Of a stretch of DNA of 41,091 nt, positions 1 to 9,174 are shown piece by piece. The stretch spans positions 1 through 41,091 of the forward strand of contig JACPTK010000003.1 in the NCBI GenBank assembly GCA_016192825.1, given 5' to 3'. The DNA comes from Betaproteobacteria bacterium. Lineage in GTDB: Bacteria; Pseudomonadota; Gammaproteobacteria; Burkholderiales; SG8-41. The notes under the pieces were generated by a model. It had not been told where the DNA came from, did no database searches, and was given only the letters and a program-made list of their open reading frames with translations. Every line of letters starts with the position of its first letter. Within the stretch, counting starts at the first letter, position 1. Position numbers and translations under genes: made by a program.

Positions 1-126
1 CGCCGCACGAGGCTTCGCGCCGCCGATTGCTCGGACAACGCGCTCGATTGGCTACCTGTTGAACGGGTAATTCACAGGGTAAACTCCTTTCAGTTCACAA
101 GATCAGCCAGGCTTGGCCTGGCACAC

Positions 127-260
127 CCAAGACGCCAAGAGAACCGGAACGGGAGCAGGATTCCCATTCCCGCGAGAAAGTTTTTCAGTCTTCTCCCGGA
201 AATACTTCTGCCGCTTCGCCTTTTTTTGTATAGAATTTCTTGGCGGCCTTGGCGTCTTGG
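127..260. repeat. Intergenic element with 13-bp inverted ends
   Basis: The perfect inverted repeat CCAAGACGCCAAG (127-139) and CTTGGCGTCTTGG (248-260) bounds about 134 bp without a convincing gene, ending 10 bases before the holA start codon. A degenerate relative of the same word (ccgccaggaacgccagga) occurs at about 20439-20456. This fits a small non-autonomous or hairpin-forming repeat. No transposase was found. Confidence 0.55.
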
Positions 261-270
261 CGGCTAATTG

Positions 271-1359
271 ATGCGAATAACAACCGAGCAGCTGCAGCAG
301 CACCTCTCCCGCGAGCTCAAGCCGCTCTACAGCGTGTTCGGCGACGAGACGCTGCTCGCGCTGGAGGCCTCCGACCGCATCCGCGCCAGGGCCCGCGCCG
401 AGGGCTTTACCGAGCGCAGCGTCCTGACGGTCGATGCCGGGTTCAAGTGGAGCGAGCTCGCTTTCACCGGCAACTCGCAATCTCTGTTTTCCGCCCGCCG
501 CATCCTCGAGATGCGCATCCCCAGCGGCAAGCCGGGGGTCGAGGGGTCCGAAGCGCTGCAAAGCTACTGCGAAGGACCGCCACCGGACACCGTCACGCTG
601 ATCTCCCTGCCCGGCCTGGAATGGCGAGCGCAGAAATCCGGCTGGTTCGAGGCGCTCGATCGCGCCGGCGTCCTGGTCGAGGCGAAGCCGGTGGCGCGCA
701 AGGCGCTGCCCGAATGGCTCGCCGGAAGACTGCTCGCCCAGAATCAGGAGACGGACGCGGAGACCCTGGATTTCATCGCCGACCGGGTCGAGGGCAATCT
801 CCTTGCCGCGCATCAGGAGGTGCAGAAGCTCGCGTTGCTGTTCCCCGTGGGCCGGATCGCCCACGAGCTGGTGCGCGAGGCGGTGCTCGACGTCGCGCGC
901 TACGACGTGTTCAAGCTCGGCGAGGCGCTGCTCGAAGGCGACGTTCTCCATCTCGCGCGCATGGTCGACGGCCTGAGAGGCGAAGGCGTCGCGCCTCCGC
1001 TCGTGTTGTGGGCGGTCACGGAGGAAATCCGCGCCATCGGGCGCGTGCTCGACGCCGCGGTCTCCGGCAAGACGCCGCCGCAACTGTGGCGCGACGCCAG
1101 GGTGTGGGGCAACGCCCACCAGAGCCTCATGCAGCAGAATTGCCGGCGCTTCACGAAGGAGCAACTCGAGGCGGCGTTGATGCACGCGGCGAGGGTGGAC
1201 CGCATGGCAAAGGGCTTGATCCGCGGCGACGTGTGGGACGAGCTGCTCCAGCTCTGCCTGCGCTTTGCGAGCGGCGCTTCCGCGAGCCCCCCGCCCAGGC
1301 GCGGCACGTCGGCCGCGAGAGCCGGCAGCAACGCGGACCAGCAGCCGGCGCTGTTCTAA
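271..1359 (+). CDS. holA: DNA polymerase III subunit delta (HolA)
   Basis: The 362-residue product matches the delta subunit of the clamp loader, which opens the beta sliding clamp during replication in the cytoplasm. Family features are the N-terminal stretch leading to PLYSVFGDETLLALEA, the central DRVEGNLLAAHQEVQKL segment, and LDVARYDVFKLGEALLEG followed by the helical clamp-loader collar domain. ATG at 271 is preferred over the in-frame TTG at 268. No good Shine-Dalgarno sequence precedes it, because a repeat end occupies that space. In betaproteobacteria holA usually follows leuS and lptE and precedes proA, and proA does follow here. The C-terminal 25 residues are Ala/Arg/Pro-rich and poorly conserved in the family. 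Confidence 0.93.
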   Translation: MRITTEQLQQHLSRELKPLYSVFGDETLLALEASDRIRARARAEGFTERSVLTVDAGFKWSELAFTGNSQSLFSARRILEMRIPSGKPGVEGSEALQSYCEGPPPDTVTLISLPGLEWRAQKSGWFEALDRAGVLVEAKPVARKALPEWLAGRLLAQNQETDAETLDFIADRVEGNLLAAHQEVQKLALLFPVGRIAHELVREAVLDVARYDVFKLGEALLEGDVLHLARMVDGLRGEGVAPPLVLWAVTEEIRAIGRVLDAAVSGKTPPQLWRDARVWGNAHQSLMQQNCRRFTKEQLEAALMHAARVDRMAKGLIRGDVWDELLQLCLRFASGASASPPPRRGTSAARAGSNADQQPALF

Positions 1360-1503
1360 CGAGCCTCCGGTAAATTCGAGCACGCCGCGCCCGCGCCGCG
1401 CAGGATCCGCGGGCCGCGCCGCCGACCGTGACCGGGCGCCGGCAGTATCCAGTGCGGCGCGGCCGGTTTAGAATTGCCCCTCGACATTCCCTCTGGCAGC
1501 GAC

Positions 1504-2760
1504 ATGGACGTCGGAACTTACGTGCACAACGTCGGGCGGCAGGCGCGCGCGGCCGCGCGCGTCATCGCCAAGGCCGACACCGCGACCAAGAACCGCGCGC
1601 TCAAGGAAATGGCCGCGGCGATCGCGCGCAGCCGCAAGGAACTGCTCGAGGCCAACGCGCGCGATCTCCAGGAAGCCCGGAAGCAGCAGCTCGATTCCGC
1701 GATGATCGACCGGCTCACGCTTACGCCCAAAGTGATCGCGGCGATGGCGGACGGGTTGAAGCAGATCGCGGCGCTGCGCGATCCCGTCGGCGAGATCACG
1801 GAACTGAGGAAGCGGCCCTCGGGCATCCGGGTGGGCAAGATGCGCGTGCCGATCGGCGTGGTCGCCATCATTTACGAGTCGCGCCCCAACGTCACCGCCG
1901 ACGCGGCGGGCCTTTGCGTCAAATCCGGCAACGCGGCGATCCTGCGCGGCGGCTCGGAAGGGATCCATTCCAACCTGGCGATCGCCGCTTGCGTGCACGC
2001 GGGGCTCAGGGTCGCGGGGCTGCCGGAGAGCGTGGTGCAGGTGATCGAGACCACCGACCGCGCGGCGGTGGGCGAGCTGATCACCCTGCAGGACGCCGTG
2101 GACGTGATCGTGCCGCGGGGCGGCAAGAGCCTGATCGCGCGGCTGATGCGCGAATCCCGCATCCCGATGATCAAGCACCTGCACGGCGTGTGCCACACCT
2201 ATATCGACGACAAGGCGGACCTGAAAAAGGCGATCCGGATCGCGGACAACGCCAAGACGCAGCGGCTCGGCACCTGCAACACGATGGAGACGCTGCTGGT
2301 CGCGCGCGGCGTCGCGGCGAGGGTGCTGCCGCCGCTCGCCAGGATCTATCTCGAGAAGGGCATCGAGCTGCGCGGCGACGGGGAGGCGCGCCGGATCGTG
2401 CCGGAGATGAAGCCCGCGACCGAGGAGGATTGGTACACCGAGTACCTCGGCCCCATCCTCTCGGTGCGGGTGGTGAAGGATCTGGACGAGGCGATGGACC
2501 ACATCGCGACCTACGGCTCGCAGCACACCGACGCGATCGTCACCGAGGACAAGGCGCGCGCCCGCCGCTTCCTGCGTGAGGTGGACTCGAGCTCGGTCAT
2601 GGTAAACGCCTCGACCCGCTTCGCCGACGGCTACGAGTACGGGCTCGGCGCCGAGGTCGGCATCTCCACCGACAAGCTGCACGCGCGCGGGCCGGTGGGG
2701 ATCGAGGGGCTCACCTCGCTCAAGTGGGTGGTGTACGGCACCGGCCAGATCAGGAAGTGA
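1504..2760 (+). CDS. proA: Glutamate-5-semialdehyde dehydrogenase (gamma-glutamyl phosphate reductase)
   Basis: This is the second enzyme of proline synthesis: it reduces gamma-glutamyl phosphate to glutamate-5-semialdehyde with NADPH. At 418 residues it has the usual ProA length. The catalytic cysteine is C258 in [13 protein letters not shown]. Other family landmarks are [23 protein letters not shown], the NAD(P)-binding [12 protein letters not shown], and [12 protein letters not shown] near the C-terminus. ATG 1504 is chosen because it gives the family N-terminus ([11 protein letters not shown]...); an upstream TTG at 1474 would add ten unconserved residues. It lies 144 bases after holA, the common betaproteobacterial arrangement. 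Confidence 0.95.
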   Translation: MDVGTYVHNVGRQARAAARVIAKADTATKNRALKEMAAAIARSRKELLEANARDLQEARKQQLDSAMIDRLTLTPKVIAAMADGLKQIAALRDPVGEITELRKRPSGIRVGKMRVPIGVVAIIYESRPNVTADAAGLCVKSGNAAILRGGSEGIHSNLAIAACVHAGLRVAGLPESVVQVIETTDRAAVGELITLQDAVDVIVPRGGKSLIARLMRESRIPMIKHLHGVCHTYIDDKADLKKAIRIADNAKTQRLGTCNTMETLLVARGVAARVLPPLARIYLEKGIELRGDGEARRIVPEMKPATEEDWYTEYLGPILSVRVVKDLDEAMDHIATYGSQHTDAIVTEDKARARRFLREVDSSSVMVNASTRFADGYEYGLGAEVGISTDKLHARGPVGIEGLTSLKWVVYGTGQIRK

Positions 2761-2769
2761 AGCGCGACC

Positions 2770-2837
2770 GGTGACTCGTGACTGGATTTCGCGCGCGAGC
2801 GCGCGGTCCCATTACCCATCACCCATCACGCATTCCG
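2770..2837. repeat. Short tandem-word tract between proA and lpdA
   Basis: The gap contains ggtgactcgtgactgg and, further on, the repeated words attacccatcacccatcacgc. Similar GTGAYTSGTGA words occur after lpdA (about 4630-4665) and after the 5.2 kb gene (about 6904-6948). Confidence 0.5.
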
Positions 2838-2838
2838 A

Positions 2839-4629
2839 ATGAGCCAGACCATCGAAATCAAGGTCCCCGACATCGGCGGCTTCAAGGACGTGCCGGTGAT
2901 CGAGGTCCTGGTCAAGCCGGGCGACAGCGTGAACAAGGAAGACCCGCTGATCACGCTCGAATCGGACAAGGCGACGATGGAGGTGCCCGCGCCGCAGGCG
3001 GGCGTGGTGAAGGAGCTCAGGGTCCGGACCGGCGACAAGGTATCGCAGGGCTCGCCGATCCTGATGCTCGAGGCGAGTGACGCGGCTGCCGCGCCCGCCC
3101 CGGCGACGCGGACGCCCGCAACCGCGCCCGCTCCGCCCGCCGCAAAGGCGCCGGCGGAACCGAAACCGGCACCGCCGCCCGGCGCCGTTCCCGTCGCGCC
3201 GTACGCCGGGCCGAAGGGCGACCTCCACGCCGAGGTGCTGGTGCTGGGCGCCGGCCCCGGCGGCTATACCGCCGCGTTCCGCGCCGCCGATCTCGGCAGG
3301 AAAGTAGTGCTGGTCGAGCGCTTCCCGGCGCTGGGCGGCGTGTGCCTCAACGTCGGCTGCATTCCGTCGAAGGCGCTGCTTCATGTCGCCAGGGTGCTGA
3401 CGGAGGCCCAGGAAGTCGCGCACGCCGGCATCGAGTTCGGCAAACCCACGATCAGACTCGACCAACTGCGCGCCTGGAAGGCAGGTGTCGTCGGCAAGCT
3501 CGCCAAGGGGCTGGCCGGGCTGGCAAAGCAGCGCAAGGTCGAGGTCGTGCAGGGCAAGGGCCAGTTCGCCTCGCCGCATGCGCTGCGGGTCGAATCCCCG
3601 CAAGGCATCAAGACGATCTCGTTCGATCATTGCATCATCGCCGCGGGTTCCAGCATTGCAAGAATCCCGGGCTTCCCGTACGACGACGGACGCATGATCG
3701 ACTCGACCAGCGCGCTGGAGATCCGCGAAGTGCCGAAGCGCCTGCTGGTGATCGGCGGCGGCATCATCGGGCTGGAGATGGCGACGGTGTACGACGCGCT
3801 GGGCAGCCGGGTCAGCGTGGTCGAGCTGATGGACTCGCTGATCCCCGGCGCGGACAAGGATGTCGTGCGCCCGCTCGCCAAGCGCATCGAAAAGCGCTAC
3901 GAGAAAATCCTGCTGAAAACCAAAGTCTCGAGGATCGAACCCGGGCAGAAGGGACTGAGGGTTATTTATGAAGGCGAAAACGCGCCGAAGGCGGAAGTTT
4001 TCGACTTCATCCTGATGGCGGTGGGACGCCGGCCCAACGGGCGCGACATCAACGCGCAGGCCGCGGGCGTCAACGTCAACGAGCGCGGCTACATCCCGGT
4101 GGACCGGCAGCTGCGCACCAACGTGCCGCACATCCACGCCATCGGGGACATCTGCGGCGAGCCCATGCTCGCGCACAAGGCGACTCACGAGGGCAAGACC
4201 GCGGCGGAAGCGATCGCCGGTCACAAGACCTGGTTCGACGCGCGCACCATACCGTCGGTCGCCTACACCGATCCCGAGATCGCGTGGATGGGCGAGACCG
4301 AGGCTCAGCTCCAGGCGCGGGGGGCCGGCTACGAGAAGGCAGTATTTCCGTGGGCCGCGAGCGGCCGCGCGCTCGCCATGGATCGCGGCGAGGGCATGAC
4401 GAAGCTGCTGTTCGACAAGACCACCCGCCGCCTGCTTGGCGCGGCCATGGTCGGCGTCAATGCCGGGGAGCTGATCGCGGAAGCGGTGCTCGCCTACGAG
4501 ATGGGGGCGGACGCGACCGACATCGGCCTCACCATCCACCCGCACCCGACTCTTTCGGAAACCGTCTTTTTCGCCGCCGAGATCGCGGAAGGGTCGATCA
4601 CCGATCTCTACATGCCAAAAAAGGCGTGA
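2839..4629 (+). CDS. lpdA: Dihydrolipoyl dehydrogenase with N-terminal lipoyl domain (E3)
   Basis: This is the FAD-dependent E3 subunit of 2-oxo acid dehydrogenase complexes, which reoxidises dihydrolipoamide with NAD+. Residues 1-80 form a lipoyl domain with the modified lysine K44 in ESDKATM. An Ala/Pro linker (about 80-130) leads to the flavoprotein core, with the FAD-binding [19 protein letters not shown], the redox disulfide C169/C174 (CLNVGC), the NAD-binding [17 protein letters not shown], and the C-terminal HPHPTLSE carrying the His-Glu dyad. The 596-residue size matches the lipoyl-fused E3 common in betaproteobacteria. aceE and aceF are not next to it; the gene follows proA by 78 bases of short-word repeat sequence. 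No clear ribosome binding site precedes the ATG. Confidence 0.95.
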   Translation: MSQTIEIKVPDIGGFKDVPVIEVLVKPGDSVNKEDPLITLESDKATMEVPAPQAGVVKELRVRTGDKVSQGSPILMLEASDAAAAPAPATRTPATAPAPPAAKAPAEPKPAPPPGAVPVAPYAGPKGDLHAEVLVLGAGPGGYTAAFRAADLGRKVVLVERFPALGGVCLNVGCIPSKALLHVARVLTEAQEVAHAGIEFGKPTIRLDQLRAWKAGVVGKLAKGLAGLAKQRKVEVVQGKGQFASPHALRVESPQGIKTISFDHCIIAAGSSIARIPGFPYDDGRMIDSTSALEIREVPKRLLVIGGGIIGLEMATVYDALGSRVSVVELMDSLIPGADKDVVRPLAKRIEKRYEKILLKTKVSRIEPGQKGLRVIYEGENAPKAEVFDFILMAVGRRPNGRDINAQAAGVNVNERGYIPVDRQLRTNVPHIHAIGDICGEPMLAHKATHEGKTAAEAIAGHKTWFDARTIPSVAYTDPEIAWMGETEAQLQARGAGYEKAVFPWAASGRALAMDRGEGMTKLLFDKTTRRLLGAAMVGVNAGELIAEAVLAYEMGADATDIGLTIHPHPTLSETVFFAAEIAEGSITDLYMPKKA

Positions 4630-4668
4630 TTGGTGATTCGTGATTGGTGATTGGTGACCGGTTGAAAC
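4630..4668. repeat. Tandem GTGATTSGTGATT words after lpdA
   Basis: Three to four imperfect copies of the word ggtgattcgt/ggtgattggt directly follow the lpdA stop codon. No hairpin or T-run that would make a terminator is apparent. Confidence 0.55.
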
Positions 4669-4684
4669 CGATGCTCACGCCGCA

Positions 4685-5098
4685 TCAGCGGGCGAGCGCC
4701 TTTCTGAAATACGAGGGATCGTAGTAATTCATCGGGTCGGTGAGCTGCCTCTTTGGCTTACCGAAGTCGCCGCCTAGGAGTTTGTCGGACTTAGCCCCGA
4801 CAAACTCCTTATGCAAAACCGCCCGCGCGATAACGGGAGTCAATAGCAGTGAATACCTTATTTCCAGCCTGCGCGTGTGTCCATCGGAGGCCAATCGGGG
4901 CCGTTACACCGGGGCTCATTCGAAGTTCACGGGCGGGTTTGCTGTTAGCAGCCTGTCGGACATCTAAGTCCGACAGGCTGCTAGCGCGAGCACGGCGCGC
5001 GGGCCCGCGACGTCCAGGTCCCCCTTCCGCAGCGGCACCGTGTCGGGAAAGAACGGCACGCGGTAGCTCGCCTCGGCGCGCTCGGGGGTCTTGCCCAT
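4685..5098 (-). pseudogene. Gene remnant interrupted by a repeat element, function unrecognised
   Basis: On the minus strand two coding-like pieces flank the repeat at 4774-4985. The upstream piece (5098 down to 4986) reads MGKTPERAEASYRVPFFP and continues to GPRAVLALA. The downstream piece (4773 down to 4685) reads GKPKRQLTDPMNYYDPSYF, then RKALAR and a stop. With the element present, the upstream piece would stop at a TAG in the element's hairpin loop (4964-4966). The simplest reading is a small gene, or the 3' end of one, broken by insertion. No family is recognised, no ribosome binding site supports the ATG at 5098, and the true 5' extent is unknown. It could also be chance coding potential in GC-rich DNA. 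Confidence 0.35.
4774..4985. repeat. MITE/REP-like element, family A, copy 1
   Basis: The 212-bp unit starts with a 13-bp-stem hairpin (AGGAGTTTGTCGG 4776-4788 with CCGACAAACTCCT 4797-4809). A core follows, bounded by GCAAAACCGCCCGCG (4813-4827) and its inverted, slightly degenerate copy near 4929-4942. The unit ends in a perfect 16-bp-stem hairpin (TAGCAGCCTGTCGGAC 4946-4961 with its complement at 4968-4983). Both termini contain CTAG. A second, inverted copy nearly identical through the core lies at 13527-13702. Confidence 0.85.
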
Positions 5099-5220
5099 CG
5101 ATGGGCGGGCCGTTTCGGCGCTTTTTGTCACGAATTCGGCCCGAAAACCCGCCCGGCCCGCAACGACTTTTGTCCTAGATCAACAAGCCCACCCGGCATC
5201 CGCTGGTAGATTGGCAGCCT

Positions 5221-6903
5221 ATGGCGACATTCCTTACCCGCTCGCCCCGCCGCCAGCACGGGGGCCTGCAGGTGCTCGACTGGCTGAGCAGCGTCGGCAA
5301 GAAGGCCGACCACCCGATGTACAACGCCGAGGAGGCGCGCAAGCTGCTCAAGGATCTACCCGCGGACCAGGGCAAGGCGCTCGAGGAAGTGTCCTCGTGG
5401 CTGGAAACCGTCACCACGGCCGAGGGCTACGCGCCCGACGACCGCATCGGCGTGGTGAAGCTCCTCGACGAGACGGGCCAGGATTACGAGCCGGTCCTGC
5501 TGGAGAGCTTCCTGCGCGAGGTGAAGATGAAAGAACACGACCGGCTCAAGCTCTGGCACACGCTGGTCGGGTTCTGGGAGCATCTTGGCGCCGCCTACCG
5601 GCGCTGCCTGAAGGACGTCGCGCCGGATTCCGGATCCGTCGCCGCGCACCCCGAACACGCGTTGCTCGTCGTGCGCGCGCTCCGCGCCCTCGCAGACGAG
5701 GCGAAAATCCTCCATCTGCGTTACCTGCCGGTGCGGCGCCACATCTGGCAGGAACTCGCCGAGCTCTACGGCCTGAGCGAGCAGGCAAAGTTCGACGAGG
5801 AATCGCTGAAGGCCTACGCGAACGATGCCGTGATCACCAGCCCGCGCCGGGAATTCCTGCGGGCGCTGATGCTGGAGGTGGCGGGTCCGGAGTCCGAGCA
5901 GGCCATGGCGGTGGAACTCTCCGCGCGCATCATCGCGCGCTTTGCCTCGGCCTTCGTCATCGCGACCAAGCCCGCCCCCGGCTGCAACTTCTGCTTCGAC
6001 CTCGCGCGCCCGGATCACCCGTTCCACTATTCGCCGAAGGTTCGCGCGAGCGCCACGTTGCGCTATTTCGGCGCGGGGCAGGCGCGCGCGTCGCTCGAGG
6101 AGGTCGTCGCGGGCTACACGGCGCACCCCGAGGAGACGGACCGGCGTTTCGGGGAAGAGTACTCGATCGGGGACAAATTATTGGCCATGAAGCGCCTGCT
6201 GCTCCACTGGAGCGAGGCGGCGCCCCAGCAGCGCGGGCCGCGCGTGAAGATCGACGCCAAAGTGAAGGTTTCGCGCGGATTCGAATCCGTCGCGGAACTC
6301 GTGACGCGCATCGAGTTCGGCGGCATGGCCGAGATGACCAAGGACCAGCGCCTGAAGGTCAAGCAGCAGACGGGGATCGCGCTCCAGTCGGCGGACGTGA
6401 CCGCCGTGATCACGGAATGGATGGAGCGCGACGGTAGCGCGTGGGGCATGGGCGTGGACATCCCGCGCGAGGACGAGCCCTGGGCGAAGATCGGCACGCT
6501 GTGCGCGCTGCAGGCCCCCGGCCAGAAGCTGTGGTGGGTAGCCGCGATCCAGCGCATGTACCGCGACGAACACGACAAGCCGCACGCCGGCGTCGAGATT
6601 CTCGCCAAGAAGCCGCTGTCGGTATTTCTTCGGGGCGTCGGCGCGGGCGCGGAACGCGCCGAGAACTGGCAAACCTCGTCCGGTTCCTTCCGCTTCACCT
6701 ACCTGAACGCCATCATCCTCGGCGAAAGCGCGACTTCCGCCACGCGCCGGGAGATCCTGTTGAAGCGCGACAGCTTCAATGCCGGCACCCTCTACGCCGT
6801 CATGATGGGCGACGAGTCGCAGCACGTGCGGCTCGAGGAGCTGCTCGAGCGCGGAGAGGACTACGACCGCGTGCGCGTGAGTTGGCTCAAGGGCGCCAAA
6901 TAG
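5221..6903 (+). CDS. Large protein of unknown function with a possible C-terminal PilZ-like barrel
   Basis: This 560-residue protein is not recognised with confidence. It is soluble, with no signal peptide or membrane segment. The first 330 residues are predicted helical and rich in Leu/Ala/Glu (for example HPEHALLVVRALRALADEA). The C-terminal part (about 370-560) looks beta-rich. The segment LWWVAAIQRMYRDEHDKPHAGVEIL faintly resembles the W-x-G-x-I-x-R...VGIE strand pattern seen in PilZ-type or related small barrels, but the diagnostic RxxxR plus (D/N)xSxxG pair is not visible. ATG 5221 is the only good start, although no strong Shine-Dalgarno sequence is present. It is monocistronic, ending at a terminator 50 bases downstream. 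Base composition matches the neighbours, so recent transfer is not suggested. Confidence 0.8.
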   Translation: MATFLTRSPRRQHGGLQVLDWLSSVGKKADHPMYNAEEARKLLKDLPADQGKALEEVSSWLETVTTAEGYAPDDRIGVVKLLDETGQDYEPVLLESFLREVKMKEHDRLKLWHTLVGFWEHLGAAYRRCLKDVAPDSGSVAAHPEHALLVVRALRALADEAKILHLRYLPVRRHIWQELAELYGLSEQAKFDEESLKAYANDAVITSPRREFLRALMLEVAGPESEQAMAVELSARIIARFASAFVIATKPAPGCNFCFDLARPDHPFHYSPKVRASATLRYFGAGQARASLEEVVAGYTAHPEETDRRFGEEYSIGDKLLAMKRLLLHWSEAAPQQRGPRVKIDAKVKVSRGFESVAELVTRIEFGGMAEMTKDQRLKVKQQTGIALQSADVTAVITEWMERDGSAWGMGVDIPREDEPWAKIGTLCALQAPGQKLWWVAAIQRMYRDEHDKPHAGVEILAKKPLSVFLRGVGAGAERAENWQTSSGSFRFTYLNAIILGESATSATRREILLKRDSFNAGTLYAVMMGDESQHVRLEELLERGEDYDRVRVSWLKGAK

Positions 6904-6948
6904 ACCGGTGACTCGTGACTGGTGACTCGTGGCCAGTCACTCACGCAG
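6904..6948. repeat. Tandem GTGACTSGTGA words
   Basis: Imperfect repeats of ggtgactcgtgactggtga follow the stop codon and precede the terminator. They resemble the word tract between proA and lpdA and the one after lpdA. Confidence 0.5.
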
Positions 6949-6952
6949 TGAG

Positions 6953-6980
6953 AAAGGCCGCGGAATCCGCGGCCTTTTTT
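6953..6980 (+). terminator. Rho-independent terminator of the 5.2-6.9 kb gene
   Basis: The stem AAAGGCCGCGG (6953-6963) pairs perfectly with CCGCGGCCTTT (6967-6977) across a 3-base loop, and the run of T reaches 6980. It lies between convergent genes. On the minus strand the A/T tail is shorter, so it is weaker in that direction. Confidence 0.9.
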
Positions 6981-7002
6981 CGTCACGTCCTGGATGAGAA
7001 GC

Positions 7003-9171
7003 TTACGCCTGGAGCGCTTCCAGCACCCGCGCCGGGGTGAACGGCATGTGGCGCAGCCGCTTGCCGGTCAGCCGGTAGAACGCGTTCGCCACCGCCGCCG
7101 CCACCCACGGGTTGCCGATCTCGCCGAGGCCGCTCGGCGCCGCGTCGCGCTCCACGAACGCGACGTGCATCTCCTCCGGCACGTCGGCCATGCGCTCAAC
7201 ATGGTAGTCGTGGAAGTTGCTCTGCTCGACCACCCCGCCCTTCAGGGTCACGCGCTCGTGCAGCACGCTGGAGAGCCCGTAGACGATGCCGCTTTCGATG
7301 TTGGCCCGCGCCGCCTCGGGCTGGACGACGAGGCCGCCGTCGATCGCCACCCACGCCTTGTGCACGCGGATCCTGCCGGTCGCGCGGTCGAGCGAGATCT
7401 CGGCGACCCCCGCGCCGAGCGAGCCCGAGCGCTCGCTGATCGAGATGCCGACCGCGCGACCCTCAGGCCGCCGGGCCTTCCAGTCGGACATCTGCACGGC
7501 CTTCTCGAACACCGCGCGCGCCCGCGGCGAAATGGACATGCGCTGAAAGCGGAAATCCACCGGGTCCATGCCCTGGGCCGCCGCCATCTCGTCCACGAAC
7601 GATTCGATCGCGAACACGTTGAACACGTGGCCGACTGCCCGCCAGTGCTTGAGCCGCACGCCGTGGGGGACGCCGCGCGCCTCGATGTGCTGGTGGGGGA
7701 CCTGGTAGTAGGGGATCTTGATGCCGGTCGCGAGCAGCACGCCCCCGTCGCCGACCACGCAGTGCGTCCAGCCGGTGACCTTGCCGTCCGGATCGAGCGC
7801 GGCTTCCAGGCACTGGAAGGACTGCGGGCGGAACATGCCGTGGGCCATGTCCTCCTCGCGCGTCCACACCAGCTTCACCGGGCGGCGCGCCTCGCGCGCG
7901 ATGAGCGCCGCCTCCGAAGCGTAGTCGCCCAGCGTCCGGCGGCCGAAGCCGCCCCCCATGTAGCACTGGTGGAGGGTGACCTGCCCCGGCTTGAATCCAA
8001 GCGCCTTCGCGATCCTCCCGCGGGACACGTCGGGCGCCTGGGTTCCTTCCCAGATTTCCACGTGGTCGCCCGCCGCGCTGAACCGCGCCACGGCGTTGAG
8101 CGGCTCCATCTGCGCGTGGTAACCGTAGTCGCTGCGGTACTCCGACTTGTAGGTCTTGGCCGCGGACGCGAAAGCGGCCTGCGCGTCCCCTTTCGAGTCG
8201 AGCGTGCGCCGCTTCGCGGACGGGTCCGCATGCACCTGGACGTAGGTCTCCGCGAGCGCCTTCTCCGAGTCGAAACCCTCGGCCCGGCCCTCTTTCCACG
8301 TGACTTCGAGCGCACCGCGCGCAGCCATCGCATGCGGCAGGCTGTCGGCGATCACCGCCACGCCGTCCGGCAGCCGCACGGTGCCGATGACGCCGCGCAT
8401 CGATTTGGCCTTGTCCTCGTTCCAGCTCTCGGGCGCGCCGCCGTGCACCGGCGAGTGCCGCGCGGTCGCGTAGACCATCCCCGGCAGGCGCACGTCGATG
8501 GCGTACTGCGCCGTGCCGTTCACCTTGGCCGGAATATCGCGGCGCGGGACGGACTTGCCGATGAGCCGGAACTGGCGCCTGTCCTTCAGCTCGCTCTTGT
8601 CCACGGCCGGGAGCTCCGCGGGCACCGCGCCGAAGCCGGCGATCTCGCCGTAGCTCATGCGCTGGCCGGAGGCCGGGTCCACGACGAAGCCGGGCTCAGT
8701 CCGGAGCGAGGCGGGCGCGACGCCCCATTTCTCCGCCGCGTTCGCGATCAGGACCTTGCGCACCTGCGCGCCCGCCAGGCGCAGCTGGTTGAAATAGAGC
8801 ATCACCGCGCGGCTGCCGACAATGGCCATCGCGCGGCCGTTGTTCATCGCGTAGCCGTAGACCGCGGCGTCGGCCGGAGCCCATTCGATCGCCACCTTCG
8901 ACCAGTCCGCGTCCATCTCCTCTGCGAGAATGAGGGGCAGCGAGGTCATCGAGCCCTGCCCCATTTCGGCGCCCGCGCTCAATATCGTCACCATGCCGTC
9001 GGGCGCGATCCGCACCCACGCGCTCATGGTCCGGGAGGCCGTGTTCGCCTGCGCCTCGGACAACAGGTGGATGCCGTCGCTCCCGATCGCGACGCAGAAC
9101 GTCAGTCCGCCAGCTCCCGCGAGGAATCTGCGGCGGGAAGGGTTGAATCCGGGTTTCACGGTCGCATTCAT
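7003..9171 (-). CDS. Xanthine dehydrogenase-family molybdopterin-binding subunit (IorB-like), Tat-exported
   Basis: This is the large subunit of a molybdenum hydroxylase of the isoquinoline 1-oxidoreductase/aldehyde oxidoreductase type. The 722 residues start with a twin-arginine signal (SRRRFLAGAGGLTFC, about residues 12-26), so the enzyme is expected in the periplasm. Mo-cofactor landmarks include GAEMGQGSMTSLPLI near residue 65, the Gly-rich YMGGGFGRRTLGDYASEAALI in the middle, and SGLGEIGNPWVAAAVANAFY near the end, whose Glu in GLGE corresponds to the catalytic glutamate of the family. It lies 3 bases after the [2Fe-2S] subunit gene. The substrate cannot be read from the sequence. No cytochrome c subunit or MocA/XdhC maturation gene is beside it. 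Confidence 0.92.
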   Translation of the reverse strand: MNATVKPGFNPSRRRFLAGAGGLTFCVAIGSDGIHLLSEAQANTASRTMSAWVRIAPDGMVTILSAGAEMGQGSMTSLPLILAEEMDADWSKVAIEWAPADAAVYGYAMNNGRAMAIVGSRAVMLYFNQLRLAGAQVRKVLIANAAEKWGVAPASLRTEPGFVVDPASGQRMSYGEIAGFGAVPAELPAVDKSELKDRRQFRLIGKSVPRRDIPAKVNGTAQYAIDVRLPGMVYATARHSPVHGGAPESWNEDKAKSMRGVIGTVRLPDGVAVIADSLPHAMAARGALEVTWKEGRAEGFDSEKALAETYVQVHADPSAKRRTLDSKGDAQAAFASAAKTYKSEYRSDYGYHAQMEPLNAVARFSAAGDHVEIWEGTQAPDVSRGRIAKALGFKPGQVTLHQCYMGGGFGRRTLGDYASEAALIAREARRPVKLVWTREEDMAHGMFRPQSFQCLEAALDPDGKVTGWTHCVVGDGGVLLATGIKIPYYQVPHQHIEARGVPHGVRLKHWRAVGHVFNVFAIESFVDEMAAAQGMDPVDFRFQRMSISPRARAVFEKAVQMSDWKARRPEGRAVGISISERSGSLGAGVAEISLDRATGRIRVHKAWVAIDGGLVVQPEAARANIESGIVYGLSSVLHERVTLKGGVVEQSNFHDYHVERMADVPEEMHVAFVERDAAPSGLGEIGNPWVAAAVANAFYRLTGKRLRHMPFTPARVLEALQA

Positions 9172-9174
9172 GGT

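Noticed and set aside
1-70. C-terminal end of an upstream gene (lptE expected)
   Set aside because: The short open frame ending at TAA 68-70 shows no LptE-like residues; too little sequence to assign.
2812-4545. Long minus-strand open frame opposite lpdA
   Set aside because: Antisense to a clear dihydrolipoyl dehydrogenase, with composition typical of a shadow frame.
5170-5183. TTGTCCTAGATCAA, an imperfect FNR-like box before the 5.2 kb gene
   Set aside because: Only one half-site fits, and the distance to the ATG leaves no room for a normal promoter and leader.
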